Of a stretch of 59,166 nucleotides of DNA, positions 7,563 through 16,734 are shown piece by piece (positions within the stretch are counted from its first letter, which is position 1; the number at the start of each line of letters is the position of its first letter). The translations under genes were made by a program, and so were the position numbers. Under the pieces are notes generated by a model. It saw nothing but the letters and a program-made list of their open reading frames with translations. It was not told the DNA's origin and ran no database searches. The stretch is from Methylobacterium crusticola. Lineage in GTDB: Bacteria; Pseudomonadota; Alphaproteobacteria; Rhizobiales; Beijerinckiaceae. The DNA is taken from assembly GCF_003574465.1 (NCBI RefSeq), contig NZ_QOWC01000023.1, positions 1 through 59,166 on the forward strand. The letters are read 5' to 3'.

Positions 7563-9308
7563 ATGAGCGACGACGACATTCTGTTCCTGGCCGACGACGA
7601 GCCCGCCGCGGCGACGGATGCCGCCGTCTGGACGGTCGTGGTGGTGGACGACGACCCGGCGGTGCACGAGGGAACCCGCTTCGCGCTCTCGGGCTACGCC
7701 CTCGACGGCGCCCGGCTCGAGATCCTGTCGGCCCACTCGGCCGCCGAGGCGCGCGCCCTGCTCACCTCGCGGCGCGAGATCGCCGTGATCCTGCTCGACG
7801 TGGTGATGGAGACGGAGGATGCCGGCCTGCGCCTCGTCGACTTCATCCGGCGCGAGCTGAAGGACGAGACCGTCCGGATCATCCTGCGCACGGGCCAGCC
7901 CGGCCAGGCGCCCGAGCGCCGGGTCATCGTCGACTACGACATCAACGACTACAAGGCGAAGACCGAGCTCACGGCCGACAAGCTGTTCACCAGCCTCACG
8001 GCGGCGCTGCGGGCCTACCAGCAGCTCAAGCGCCTGGAGGAGACCCGGCGGGGCCTCGAGATCATCATCGACGCCGCCCCGATGCTCCTCGACTACAAGT
8101 CGATGCAGCGCCTGGCGGAGGGCGTGCTGACGCAGGTGGCCTCGCTGCTCAACGTCGCCTGCGCGGGCATCCTGGTGCTGCGGGAGAATGCCGGGCCGCA
8201 GGACGCCGTCTGCGTGCTGGCGGGCTCGGGCTGCTACCAGCACCTCGTCTCCCGCGATCCGCCCCACCCCCTCGACGAGGAGGTCCGGGCGATCGTCGCC
8301 CAGGCCTTCGCGGAGCGGCGCCACACCTTCGGCGACCAGTGGTCGACGCTCTACGTCCACACCGCCAGCGGCAGCGAGATCGTCGCCCTCCTGAAGGCCG
8401 ACCGCTCGCTCTCCGAGACCGACCGGGCGCTGATCGCGCTGTTCACGTCGCGGCTCTCGATCGCCTTCGACAACGTGATCCTGTACGAGCAATTGCAGCG
8501 GGCCAATGTCGGCCTGGAGCAGCGGGTGGTGGAGCGCACCGCCGAGCTGATGCGGGCCAACCGCCGGCTCGCCATGCAGCGCTCGGACCTGCGCCGCGCC
8601 AACCAGCTCAAGACCGAGATCCTCGGCACCGTCGCGCACGACCTGAAGAACCCGCTCGCGGTGATCATGGGCCGGGCCGAGATGCTGGGCGACCTCGTCG
8701 GCAGCCCGCCCCGGCCCGTGGAGGCGATGCAGGCGCAGATCGGGCACATCCGCGACTCCGCCCGGCGCCTCACCACCATGATCGAGAGCCTGATCGCCGA
8801 CGCGATGAACGACGCGCTCGACATCTCGCTGCGCCGCGAGCCGGTGGATTTCGCCGCCCTCGCCCGCGAGGTGTCGCAGGCCAACGGGCCCCTCGCCGAC
8901 CTGAAGCGGCAGACCCTGCGCTCCGAGATCCCCGACAGCCTCTACCTCTGCGGCGACGGCGAGCGCCTGCGGGAGGCCATGGACAACCTGATCTCCAACG
9001 CGATCAAGTACTCCCCGGCCGGCGCCGAGATCGTCGTCACGGTCGCGCAGGACGCGCAGGACACCGTCTACGCGGTGCGGGATTTCGGCCCCGGCCTCTC
9101 GCCCGAGGATACCGGGCGCCTGTTCGGCCGCTTCCAGCGCCTCTCGGCCAAGCCCACGGGCGGCGAGGGCTCGACGGGGCTTGGCCTCTCGATCGTCAAG
9201 CGCATCGCCGAACTGCACGGCGGCCGCGCCACCGCCGACAGCCACGCCCCGAACCCGGGCTCGACCTTCGCGATCCGGCTGCCGAACAGCGCCGTCGAGG
9301 TGATGTGA
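7563..9308 (+). CDS. Hybrid response regulator/histidine kinase with DUF3369 domain
   Basis: 581 residues from ATG 7563, the start that places the receiver near the N-terminus. Residues about 24-150 are a receiver with VVVDDDPAV and phosphoacceptor D79 in VILLDVVME. Residues about 160-310 match DUF3369, a GAF-like sensor region often found after such receivers. A coiled coil with ERTAELMRANRRL leads to a HisKA domain with the phosphorylated H359 (ILGTVAHDLKNPLA), and an ATPase domain with NLISNAIKYSP, DFGPGLSPED and GLGLSIVKRIAELHGG. No membrane segment is seen, so it is a cytoplasmic kinase receiving a phosphorelay or intracellular signal. The receiver-first order suggests it is itself controlled by another kinase. 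Confidence 0.9.
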   Translation: MSDDDILFLADDEPAAATDAAVWTVVVVDDDPAVHEGTRFALSGYALDGARLEILSAHSAAEARALLTSRREIAVILLDVVMETEDAGLRLVDFIRRELKDETVRIILRTGQPGQAPERRVIVDYDINDYKAKTELTADKLFTSLTAALRAYQQLKRLEETRRGLEIIIDAAPMLLDYKSMQRLAEGVLTQVASLLNVACAGILVLRENAGPQDAVCVLAGSGCYQHLVSRDPPHPLDEEVRAIVAQAFAERRHTFGDQWSTLYVHTASGSEIVALLKADRSLSETDRALIALFTSRLSIAFDNVILYEQLQRANVGLEQRVVERTAELMRANRRLAMQRSDLRRANQLKTEILGTVAHDLKNPLAVIMGRAEMLGDLVGSPPRPVEAMQAQIGHIRDSARRLTTMIESLIADAMNDALDISLRREPVDFAALAREVSQANGPLADLKRQTLRSEIPDSLYLCGDGERLREAMDNLISNAIKYSPAGAEIVVTVAQDAQDTVYAVRDFGPGLSPEDTGRLFGRFQRLSAKPTGGEGSTGLGLSIVKRIAELHGGRATADSHAPNPGSTFAIRLPNSAVEVM

Positions 9309-9340
9309 GCGCGCCGGCCGCGGGACCGGCTCCCCGCACC

Positions 9341-9631
9341 CTACCCGGCGTCGCTCGCCCCGAGCCCGCTCTCCTGCGGGTCCGTCACGGCGTCCGGGAT
9401 CGGGCTCTTCGCCCGGGGCACGTCCGTCAGCGCCGTCACGACCAGCGGATCGAGGCCGTGATCGGCGCGGCCGGCCTGGGCGCCGAGCTGGTCGCGCATC
9501 CGCGGGGTCCAGAACGCCACGATGTGCTTGTGGATGCCCGCCACCGCCTCGTCCTCCGGATAGGACCGGAAGAAGGCGGCGATCTGGTTGGCCATGCGGA
9601 CGAGCTTCTGGTTGGGGTCGGCGGCGCTCAT
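9341..9631 (-). CDS. fdsD: Formate dehydrogenase delta subunit FdsD
   Basis: 96 residues matching the small FdsD family, which assists maturation or stability of NAD-dependent formate dehydrogenase. Family-like parts are LVRMANQIAAFF near the N-terminus and the middle IHKHIVAFWTPRMRDQL. It is the last gene of the fdsG-fdsB-fdsA-fdhD-fdsD run and starts 23 bp after fdhD. The final ~35 residues are low-complexity and probably disordered. It is convergent with the hybrid kinase gene. Confidence 0.88.
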   Translation of the reverse strand: MSAADPNQKLVRMANQIAAFFRSYPEDEAVAGIHKHIVAFWTPRMRDQLGAQAGRADHGLDPLVVTALTDVPRAKSPIPDAVTDPQESGLGASDAG

Positions 9632-9654
9632 GACGGGGCGGTGGCTCTCCAGGC

Positions 9655-10482
9655 TCAGGCGGGGGCGAGGCGGTCGCGCCCCGTGAAGACCGTGACCGTG
9701 TCGTGGCGGGCGATGGCCGCCAGGGTGAGGCCGTGCAGGCGCGCGCGCTCGACCGCGAGCGAGGTCGGGGCCGAGATCGCCACCAGCACCGCGGCGCCGT
9801 AGCGCGCCGCCTTCTCGACCATCTCGAAGGAGCAGCGGCTGGTGATGACGAGGAAGCCCTGGTCGGGCGGCGTGCCCGCCCGCATCAGCGCCCCGATCAG
9901 CTTGTCGAGGGCGTTGTGGCGGCCGACATCCTCCCGCACGGCGCCGATGGCGCCGTCGAGCCCCGCCCAGGCGGCGGCGTGCACCGCCCGGGTCTCCTGG
10001 TTGAGGACCTGGAGGTCGCCGAGGGCGTCGAGCGCCCGCGCGAGGGCCGCGGGCGCCACCCGCACCCCTGCGGCCGCCCGCGGCTCGGCCCGCGGGATGT
10101 CCTTCAGGTCGTCGATCCCGCAGACGCCGCAGCCGGTGCGGCCGCTGAGCGCCCGCTTGCGGGCGAGGTGCTCGCGCAGGCGCCCGGGCGCGAGGTCGAC
10201 GAGCAGCCGCAACCCGCCCTCCCCGGGCTCGATTGCGGCGCCCCGGATCTCCCCGGCATCCTCCACGAGGCCCTCCGTCAGGCTGAAGCCGTACGCGAAG
10301 TCGACGAGGTCGGCTGGCGTCGTCATCATCACGGCGTAGGGCACGCTGCCGTAGACGAGGTTCACCGGCATCTCGACGGCGAGCGGGCGCGTGCCCGCCC
10401 GGTCCCCGGGCTCGGCGTAGGCGATCACCCGGGTGGCCGCCGGGACGCTGGTCCCGGCCGCCGCGCCGCTACTCGGCGGCAT
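9655..10482 (-). CDS. fdhD: Formate dehydrogenase sulfurtransferase FdhD
   Basis: FdhD moves sulfur to the molybdenum/tungsten cofactor before it is inserted into formate dehydrogenase. From the chosen ATG at 10482 the protein is 275 residues, with the catalytic CGVC motif (C118 and C121), the N-terminal EMPVNLVYGSVPY block and GRHNALDKLIGA near the centre. The start overlaps the 3' end of fdsA by 14 bases, giving translational coupling; a longer start at 10524 is possible but would add a serine/proline-rich tail. Its place between fdsA and fdsD fits the usual fdsGBACD order, where fdsC is this gene. Confidence 0.92.
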   Translation of the reverse strand: MPPSSGAAAGTSVPAATRVIAYAEPGDRAGTRPLAVEMPVNLVYGSVPYAVMMTTPADLVDFAYGFSLTEGLVEDAGEIRGAAIEPGEGGLRLLVDLAPGRLREHLARKRALSGRTGCGVCGIDDLKDIPRAEPRAAAGVRVAPAALARALDALGDLQVLNQETRAVHAAAWAGLDGAIGAVREDVGRHNALDKLIGALMRAGTPPDQGFLVITSRCSFEMVEKAARYGAAVLVAISAPTSLAVERARLHGLTLAAIARHDTVTVFTGRDRLAPA

Positions 10483-13330
10483 CGAGGGCCTGGGCGATGC
10501 GGGTGAGGGAGATGTCTTCCTCATAGAACCGGGCCTGCCAATCGGATGGCCGGTTGGTACGCCGAACCTGCACCGCCGTCACCTTGTACTCGGGGCAGTT
10601 GGTGGCCCAGTCGGAGTAGTCGGTGGTGATGACGTTGGCGCCGGTCTTGGCGTGGTGGAAGGTGGTGTAGACGATGCCGGGCTGCATCCGCTCGGTGACC
10701 CGGGCCTTGAGGGCGATGTCGCCCGACCGGCTCTCCAGGGCGACGAGGTCGCCGTCGACGATGCCGCGGGTCTCGGCGTCGAAGGGGTGGATCTCGAGGA
10801 CGTCCTCCGGGTGCCAGAGCGAGTTCTCGGTGCGCCGGGTCTGCGCCCCCACATTGTACTGCGACAGGATGCGCCCGGTGGTGAGGACGAGCGGGAACTT
10901 CCAGGTCGTGCGCTCGTCGGTCGGCACGAACTCGGTGATCATGAACCGGCCGAGGCCGCGCACGAAGCGGTCGACGTGCATCATCGGGGTGCCGAGGGGC
11001 GCCGCCTCGTTGCAGGGCCACTGGATCGAGCCCAGCGCCTCGAGCTTCGCGTAGGACACGCCGGAGAAGCTCGGGGTCAGGGCGGCGATCTCGTCCATGA
11101 TCTCGGAGGGGTGGGTGTAGCGCATCGGGTAGCCGAGCGCATTCGAGAGCAGCACCGTGCCCTCCCAGTCCCCGTAGCCGCCGAGGGGCGGCATCACCTT
11201 GCGCACGCGGCTGATGCGCCGCTCGGCGTTCGTGAAGGTGCCGTCCTTCTCCAGGAACGAGGCGCCGGGCAGGAAGACGTGGGCGTACTTCGCCGTCTCG
11301 TTGAGGAAGAGGTCCTGGACGACGATGCACTCCATCGCCCGCAGGCCCGCCGTGACGTGGTGCGTGTCGGGGTCGGACTGGGCGATGTCCTCGCCCTGGA
11401 TGTAGAGGCCCTTGAAGGTGCCTGCGACGGCCTCGTCCAGCATGTTGGTGATGCGCAGCCCCGGCTCGGCCGCGAGCTTGGCGCCCCAGAGCGCCTCGAA
11501 GGTCTCCCGGGTGGCGTCGTCCGAGACGTGGCGGTAGCCCGTGAGCTCGTGCGGGAACGAGCCCATGTCGCAGGAGCCCTGCACGTTGTTCTGGCCGCGC
11601 AGCGGGTTCACGCCCGCGCCGGGCTTGCCGATGTTGCCGGTCGCCATGGCGAGGTTCGCCATGCCCATCACCATCGTGGAGCCCTGGCTGTGCTCGGTGA
11701 CGCCGAGGCCGTAGTAGATCGCGCCCGCGCCCCCGGTCGCGTAGAGGCGGGCCGCCGCCCGCACCTCGGCCGGGTCGCAGCCGGTGATCTCCGCGACCGC
11801 CTCGGGCGCGTGGCGGGGGTCCGCGATGAAGCGGGCCCAGCCCTCGAAATCGTGCAGGTCGCAGCGGGCGCGCACGTAGGCCTCGTCCACCAGGCCCTCG
11901 GTGACGACGACGTGGGCGAGGGCGTTGACGAGCGCCACGTTGGCGCCGGGCCGCACCGGCAGGTGGTGGGCGGCCCGGATGTGGGGCGACTTCACGAGGT
12001 CGATCCGGCGCGGGTCGGCCACGATGAGCCTGGCGCCCTGGCGCAGGCGCTTCTTCATGCGCGAGCCGAAGACCGGGTGGCCGTCGGTCGGGTTCGCGCC
12101 GATGACCAGGATCACGTCCGCCTGCTCGACGGACTTGAAGTCCTGCGTGCCGGCCGAGGTGCCGAGCGTGCTCATCAGCCCGTAGCCGGTGGGCGAGTGG
12201 CAGACGCGCGCGCAGGTGTCGACGTTGTTGTTGCCGAAGGCCGCCCGCACGAGCTTCTGGACGAGGTAGGCCTCCTCGTTGGTGCAGCGCGACGAGGTGA
12301 TGCCGCCGACCGAGTCGCGGCCGTGCTCCGCCTGGATGCGCCTGAACGCGGAGGCCGCGTGCGCGATCGCCTCCTCCCAGGTCACCTCCCGCCAGGGATC
12401 GGTGATCCGGTCGCGCACCATCGGGGTCGTGATGCGGTCCTTGTGGGTGGCGTACCCGTAGGCGAAGCGGCCCTTGACGCAGGAATGGCCCTCGTTCGCC
12501 CGGCCCTCCCGGGAGGGCACCATGCGCACCACCCGGTCGCCCTGCATCTCGGCCTTGAACGAGCAGCCGACGCCGCAATACGCGCAGGTCGTGATCGCCG
12601 CGTGCTCGGGCTGGCCCATGGCGACGACGGACTTCTCCTGGAGCGTCGCGGTCGGGCAGGCCTGCACGCAGGCGCCGCAGGAGACGCACTCGGAGTTGAA
12701 GAAGTCGGTCGGCCCCGCCGCCACCCGCGAGTCGAAGCCCCTTCCCGCGATGGTGAGCGCGAAGGTGCCCTGCACCTCCTCGCAGGCCCGGACGCAGCGG
12801 TTGCAGACGATGCACTTCGAGGGATCGTAGGCGAAGTACGGGTTCGAGTCGTCCGTCGGCAGGTACAGCTCGGAGTTCTTGCTGACGTGGTTGGCGCCGT
12901 CGGCGCCGTAGCGCACCGCGCGCAGGCCCACGGTGCCGGCCTGGGTCTGGAGCTCGCAATCGCCGTTGGCCGAGCAGGTCAGGCAGTCGAGGGGGTGGTC
13001 GGAGATGTAGAGCTCCATCACGCCTTTGCGCAGGCGCGCGAGCCGGTCCGACTGGGTGTGCACCACCATGCCGTCCTCGGCCGGCGTGGTGCAGGAGGCC
13101 GGCGTCCCGCGCCGCCCGTCGATCTCCACGAGGCAGAGGCGGCAGGAGCCGAAGGGCTCGAGCGAGTCGGTGGCGCAGAGCTTCGGGATCTGCGTGCCGG
13201 CCCGCATCGCCGCCGCCATCACGGAGGTGCCGGCCGGCACCGTCACGCGGCTGCCGTCGACCGTCAGCGTCACGCTCGTCGGCGAAACGCGGATCGGCGT
13301 GCCGTAATCGACGTCCTTGATCAGGGGCAA
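10469..13330 (-). CDS. fdsA: NAD-dependent formate dehydrogenase alpha (catalytic) subunit
   Basis: 953 residues. It oxidises formate to CO2 at a bis-MGD tungsten or molybdenum centre and passes electrons through iron-sulfur clusters to FdsB. An N-terminal [2Fe-2S] ferredoxin domain (CATDSLEPFGSCRLC and C80) is followed by an HxxxCxxC-type region (CLTCSANGDC), two [4Fe-4S] motifs (CIVCNRCVRAC and CVSCGACVQAC), and the catalytic domain with its own cluster (CAYCGVGC plus C284). The metal ligand and catalytic pair are probably C377-H378 in ARVCHSPTG. The start is a TTG, chosen because GAGGAGG lies 7 bases upstream and the sequence begins normally. The gap to fdsB is 10 bp. Confidence 0.96.
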   Translation of the reverse strand: MPLIKDVDYGTPIRVSPTSVTLTVDGSRVTVPAGTSVMAAAMRAGTQIPKLCATDSLEPFGSCRLCLVEIDGRRGTPASCTTPAEDGMVVHTQSDRLARLRKGVMELYISDHPLDCLTCSANGDCELQTQAGTVGLRAVRYGADGANHVSKNSELYLPTDDSNPYFAYDPSKCIVCNRCVRACEEVQGTFALTIAGRGFDSRVAAGPTDFFNSECVSCGACVQACPTATLQEKSVVAMGQPEHAAITTCAYCGVGCSFKAEMQGDRVVRMVPSREGRANEGHSCVKGRFAYGYATHKDRITTPMVRDRITDPWREVTWEEAIAHAASAFRRIQAEHGRDSVGGITSSRCTNEEAYLVQKLVRAAFGNNNVDTCARVCHSPTGYGLMSTLGTSAGTQDFKSVEQADVILVIGANPTDGHPVFGSRMKKRLRQGARLIVADPRRIDLVKSPHIRAAHHLPVRPGANVALVNALAHVVVTEGLVDEAYVRARCDLHDFEGWARFIADPRHAPEAVAEITGCDPAEVRAAARLYATGGAGAIYYGLGVTEHSQGSTMVMGMANLAMATGNIGKPGAGVNPLRGQNNVQGSCDMGSFPHELTGYRHVSDDATRETFEALWGAKLAAEPGLRITNMLDEAVAGTFKGLYIQGEDIAQSDPDTHHVTAGLRAMECIVVQDLFLNETAKYAHVFLPGASFLEKDGTFTNAERRISRVRKVMPPLGGYGDWEGTVLLSNALGYPMRYTHPSEIMDEIAALTPSFSGVSYAKLEALGSIQWPCNEAAPLGTPMMHVDRFVRGLGRFMITEFVPTDERTTWKFPLVLTTGRILSQYNVGAQTRRTENSLWHPEDVLEIHPFDAETRGIVDGDLVALESRSGDIALKARVTERMQPGIVYTTFHHAKTGANVITTDYSDWATNCPEYKVTAVQVRRTNRPSDWQARFYEEDISLTRIAQALDAAE

Positions 13331-13340
13331 GGGTGCCTCC

Positions 13341-14903
13341 TCACTCGGCCGCCAGCGGCATCGCTGCGCCGCGGCCGGAAAAATCGTCCGGGAAATGGGT
13401 GAGCGCGCTCATCACCGGCACGGGGGTCAGCCCGCCCATGGCGCAGAGCGAGCCGTCGGTCATGACCTCGCAGAGGTCGGTCAAGAGCGCGAGGTTCTCC
13501 CGCGGCGATTCGCCGGCCAGCACCTTGTCGAGGGTCTCGACGCCCCGGACCGCGCCGATGCGGCAGGGCGTGCACTTGCCGCAGGATTCCGCGGCGCAGA
13601 ACTCGAAGGCGAAGCGCGCTTGGCGGGCGAGGTCGACGGTGTCGTCGAACACCACGACGCCGCCGTGCCCGAGGAGCCCCTTGCGGGCCGCGAAGGCCTC
13701 GTAGTCCATCGGCGTGTCGAACAGCGCCTCGGGGAAGTAGGCGCCGAGGGGCCCGCCCACCTGCGCGGCCCGCACGGGCCGGCCCGAGAGGGTGCCGCCG
13801 CCGAACTCCTCGATCACCGCGCGCAGCGTCAGGCCGAAGGCGGTCTCGATCAGGCCGCCGTGCCGGACGTTGCCGGCGAGCTGGATCGGCAGGGTGCCGA
13901 GGGAGCGGCCCATGCCGTAGGCGGCGTAGGCCGAACCGCCGTGCTCCAGGATCCACGGGATCGCCGCGAAGGACAGCACGTTGTTGACGAGGGTCGGCTG
14001 CCCGAACAGGCCCTTGAGGGCCGGGATCGGCGGCTTGGCCCGGACGATCCCGCGCCGGCCCTCGAGGCTCTCGAGGAGCGAGGTCTCCTCGCCGCAGATG
14101 TAGGCGCCGGCCCCCAGGCGCGCCTCGAGGTGGAAGGCCTGGCCCGAGCCCATCACGTCCGGCCCGAGGAGGCCCGCGCCCTCGGCCGCCGCGATGGCCT
14201 CGTTCAGGGCCGCGAAGGCGTGCGGGTACTCGGAGCGGCAGTAGATGTAGCCCCGCGCGGCGCCGACCGCGAGGGCCGCGATGGTCATGCCCTCGACGAG
14301 GGTGAGGGGGTCGCCCTCCATCAGCATCCGGTCGGCGAAGGTCCCTGAATCGCCCTCGTCGGCGTTGCAGACCACGTATTTGCGCGGCGCCTGCGCGCCC
14401 ATCACGGTGGCCCACTTGACGCCGGTCGGGAAGCCGGCGCCGCCCCGCCCGCGCAGGCCCGAGGCCTTGACCGCCTCGACCGTGGCGGCCGGGCCGAGGC
14501 GCAGCGCCGCCGCGAGCCCGCGGTAGCCCCCTTGCGCCCGGTACTCCGCCACGCTGACCGGGTCGATGACGCCGCAGCGGGCGAAGGTCAGGCGCTGCTG
14601 GCGCGCGAGGTAGGGGTGCGCCTCGGGCGGCCCGATCCGCAGTGCGTGTGCGCCGCCCGCCAGGAACCCGGCCTCGAACAGCGGCCCGACGTCGTCCGGC
14701 CGCACCGGGCCGTAGGCGATGCGGCCCGCGTCGGTCGCCACCTCGACCATCGGCTCGAGCCAGAGCATCCCGCGCGAGCCCGTGCGCACGATGCGGATGT
14801 CGAGGCCGCGCTCCCGCGCCGCCCGGGCGACGGCCGCGGCGACCCGCTCCGCCCCGAGGGCGAGGGCGGCCGCGTCGCGGGGGATGAAGACCGTGACGCT
14901 CAC
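13341..14903 (-). CDS. fdsB: NAD-dependent formate dehydrogenase beta subunit (FMN, NAD site)
   Basis: 520 residues, related to NuoF of complex I. It takes electrons from FdsA and reduces NAD+. Residues 1-130 are a thioredoxin-like domain without cluster cysteines. GRGGAGF at 152-158 and CNADEGD at 179-185 form the NADH/FMN site, and a [4Fe-4S] cluster is bound by C441, C444, C447 and C487 (CGKCTPC, then SLCAMGG). The GTG start at 14903 overlaps the TGA of fdsG (GTGA), so the two subunits are translationally coupled. No tail or truncation is seen. Confidence 0.96.
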   Translation of the reverse strand: MSVTVFIPRDAAALALGAERVAAAVARAARERGLDIRIVRTGSRGMLWLEPMVEVATDAGRIAYGPVRPDDVGPLFEAGFLAGGAHALRIGPPEAHPYLARQQRLTFARCGVIDPVSVAEYRAQGGYRGLAAALRLGPAATVEAVKASGLRGRGGAGFPTGVKWATVMGAQAPRKYVVCNADEGDSGTFADRMLMEGDPLTLVEGMTIAALAVGAARGYIYCRSEYPHAFAALNEAIAAAEGAGLLGPDVMGSGQAFHLEARLGAGAYICGEETSLLESLEGRRGIVRAKPPIPALKGLFGQPTLVNNVLSFAAIPWILEHGGSAYAAYGMGRSLGTLPIQLAGNVRHGGLIETAFGLTLRAVIEEFGGGTLSGRPVRAAQVGGPLGAYFPEALFDTPMDYEAFAARKGLLGHGGVVVFDDTVDLARQARFAFEFCAAESCGKCTPCRIGAVRGVETLDKVLAGESPRENLALLTDLCEVMTDGSLCAMGGLTPVPVMSALTHFPDDFSGRGAAMPLAAE

Positions 14904-15373
14904 GGCCTCGGCTCCGCCAGCGCGTCCTCGAGCGCCGCGAGGTCGAGGCGCCCGACCGGCACGCCGTCGACCAGGGCCGCCGGCCCGCAGGCGCAGAGCC
15001 CGAGGCAGAAGACCGGCTCGACCGTCACCGCGCCGTCGCGCGTGGTGCCGTGCCAGGCGACGTCGAGGCGGGCCAGGATGCCGGCGTGGAGCGCGTCCGC
15101 GCCGACGGCCTGGCAGGCCTCCGCCCGGCAGAGCTTCACGGTGCGGCGGCCGGCAGGCTCCCGGCGGAAGTCGTGGTAGAACGTGATGCAGCCGTGAACC
15201 TCGGCCCGCGAGAGGTTGAGGGCGTCCGCGATCAGCGGCACGGCCTCGCCGTCGACGTACCCGAACGTCTCCTGGAGCGCGTGCAGGATCGGCAGGGTCG
15301 CGCCCTCCCGGTGCGCGTGGTCGGCGATGATCCCGGCCGCCCGCGAGGCGCTCCAGGGCTCCTGTCCCAACAT
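14900..15373 (-). CDS. fdsG: NAD-dependent formate dehydrogenase gamma subunit ([2Fe-2S])
   Basis: 157 residues from ATG 15373; the 30 upstream codons of the open frame cover the probable promoter and are not family-like. It is NuoE-like and holds a [2Fe-2S] cluster through C82, C87, C123 and C127 (LCRAEAC and CLGLCAC). It joins FdsB to form the diaphorase part of formate dehydrogenase. It is the first gene of the operon, 154 bp downstream of the LysR-type gene, with three CGACAA half-sites in between. Confidence 0.95.
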   Translation of the reverse strand: MLGQEPWSASRAAGIIADHAHREGATLPILHALQETFGYVDGEAVPLIADALNLSRAEVHGCITFYHDFRREPAGRRTVKLCRAEACQAVGADALHAGILARLDVAWHGTTRDGAVTVEPVFCLGLCACGPAALVDGVPVGRLDLAALEDALAEPRP

Positions 15374-15393
15374 GGTTTTTCCGCCCGAGACCG

Positions 15394-15476
15394 TTGTCGT
15401 TCTAAGCTGGAGCCTGGGGAGTCCGGGACCGGGAATCAATCGCGCGGATCGGTGGGACGACAAGGGATTTTTGTCG
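15394..15476 (-). promoter_or_regulatory. Candidate operator/promoter region of the fds operon
   Basis: The fdsG upstream region has an inverted repeat CGACAA-N7-TTGTCG at 15458-15476 and a third CGACAA half-site at 15394-15399, in the minus-strand direction. The spacer of the inverted repeat is AT-rich. LysR-type regulators bind inverted repeats upstream of their targets, and a LysR gene lies directly upstream, so this is a reasonable operator guess. TTGATT on the minus strand (15435-15440) may be a -35 element; the -10 is unclear. Confidence 0.4.
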
Positions 15477-15527
15477 AAACGGCGTGGTGCGACGCGAAAG
15501 GCGGGACGATGCGCGGCCGCCCCGGCC

Positions 15528-16436
15528 TCACAGGGCCGCCACCTCGGCGGCGAGGGCCGGGGCGATCGCCCGCGCCTCGGCCAGGAAGGCCGCCACCAGC
15601 GGGGTCATGGGATCGCGCTCGGGCACCACCAGCCCGATCGTGTGGCTGACGTCCGGGTCGGTGATCGGCACGGCCCGCACCTTCTCGGTCAGCCGGAAGG
15701 TCTCCGCGAGGGCGGCCGGCATGATGCTCGCCCACTTGGCGGTCCGCACGTGGGTGACGAGGACGATCATCGAGTTCGACTCGAGGAGCGGCGCCGGCTC
15801 GGCCCCGGCGGCCCGCAACTGCCGGTCGATGATGCGGCGGTTCTGCATGTTCGGCGTGAGCAGGCAGAGCGGGATACGGCCGACCTCGGCCCAGGTCACG
15901 CGCTCCCGGCCGCCGTAGATGCCGTCGGCCGCGGTGAGCAGACGGTACTGCTCGCGGTAGAGCGGCAGGGTCGTGACCCGCCCGAGGGGCTCGTTCTCGA
16001 GGTAGGTCAGGCCGGCATCGAGCTCGAGGTTGGCGATCTGGCGCCCGATCTCGTGCGAGGTCGAGGACTGCACCGTGAAGCGCACGGCGGGGTGGCGGGC
16101 CCGGAACGGCGTCGTCAGCGCCGCCACCATCGGGGTCGCAGTCGGGACCGCGGCCATGCGCAGCATGCCCGAGAGGCCGCGCCTCAGGGCCGCCACCTCC
16201 TGGCGCATGGCCCGGGTGTCGCCGACGATGCGCCGCGCCCAGTCGAGCACGCGCTCGCCCTCCGGGGTGAAGCCCTGGAAGCGCGAGCCGCGCTGGACCA
16301 GCAGCACGCCGAGCCGCTCCTCGAGCTGCTTCACGCCGGCCGAGAGCGTCTGCTGCGAGACGCCGCACGCGAGGGCGGCGCGGCCGAAATGCTGCTCGCG
16401 GGCGAGGGCGAGGATGAATTCGAGGCGTTCGATCAT
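15528..16436 (-). CDS. LysR-family transcription regulator
   Basis: 302 residues, the normal LysR length. The N-terminal winged helix is seen in HFGRAALACGVSQQTLSAGV and the turn LGVLLVQRGSR; the periplasmic-binding-protein-like effector domain follows from about residue 90 (LRMAAVPTATPMV). It is upstream of and on the same strand as the fds operon, so it may activate formate dehydrogenase in response to a metabolite, possibly formate; this is inferred from position. It is divergent from ctaC, 298 bp away, and could instead or also act there. Confidence 0.9.
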   Translation of the reverse strand: MIERLEFILALAREQHFGRAALACGVSQQTLSAGVKQLEERLGVLLVQRGSRFQGFTPEGERVLDWARRIVGDTRAMRQEVAALRRGLSGMLRMAAVPTATPMVAALTTPFRARHPAVRFTVQSSTSHEIGRQIANLELDAGLTYLENEPLGRVTTLPLYREQYRLLTAADGIYGGRERVTWAEVGRIPLCLLTPNMQNRRIIDRQLRAAGAEPAPLLESNSMIVLVTHVRTAKWASIMPAALAETFRLTEKVRAVPITDPDVSHTIGLVVPERDPMTPLVAAFLAEARAIAPALAAEVAAL

Positions 16437-16734
16437 GGCCGGGCCGCGGCGCCGGTCCGCCGGCGCCTCTGTGCGGAATCATTCGAGCCTCCGGACGAAT
16501 GTCCAGTGCCCGCAGGCGGATCCGGGCGCGGATGCGACGCCAACGCCGTTGCGCTTGCGTCCTCGTTGTGGTGAGAGACGCCGACCGACCGGGTCTCGGC
16601 CGGGTCTCGTGTCGACTGGATCTCGGGCGGTCCGGCGGCCGGCCGGCTCAAGCGGCGCCGGGACGTGACGCGGCTCCGCCACGCGGAGCGCGCACGGGCC
16701 GGCGAGCCGCCTCTTTGGGAGCATCGAGGGCATC

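Noticed and set aside
7311..9245. A long minus-strand frame inside the hybrid kinase gene
   Set aside because: Shadow of a well-supported kinase; no recognisable domain.
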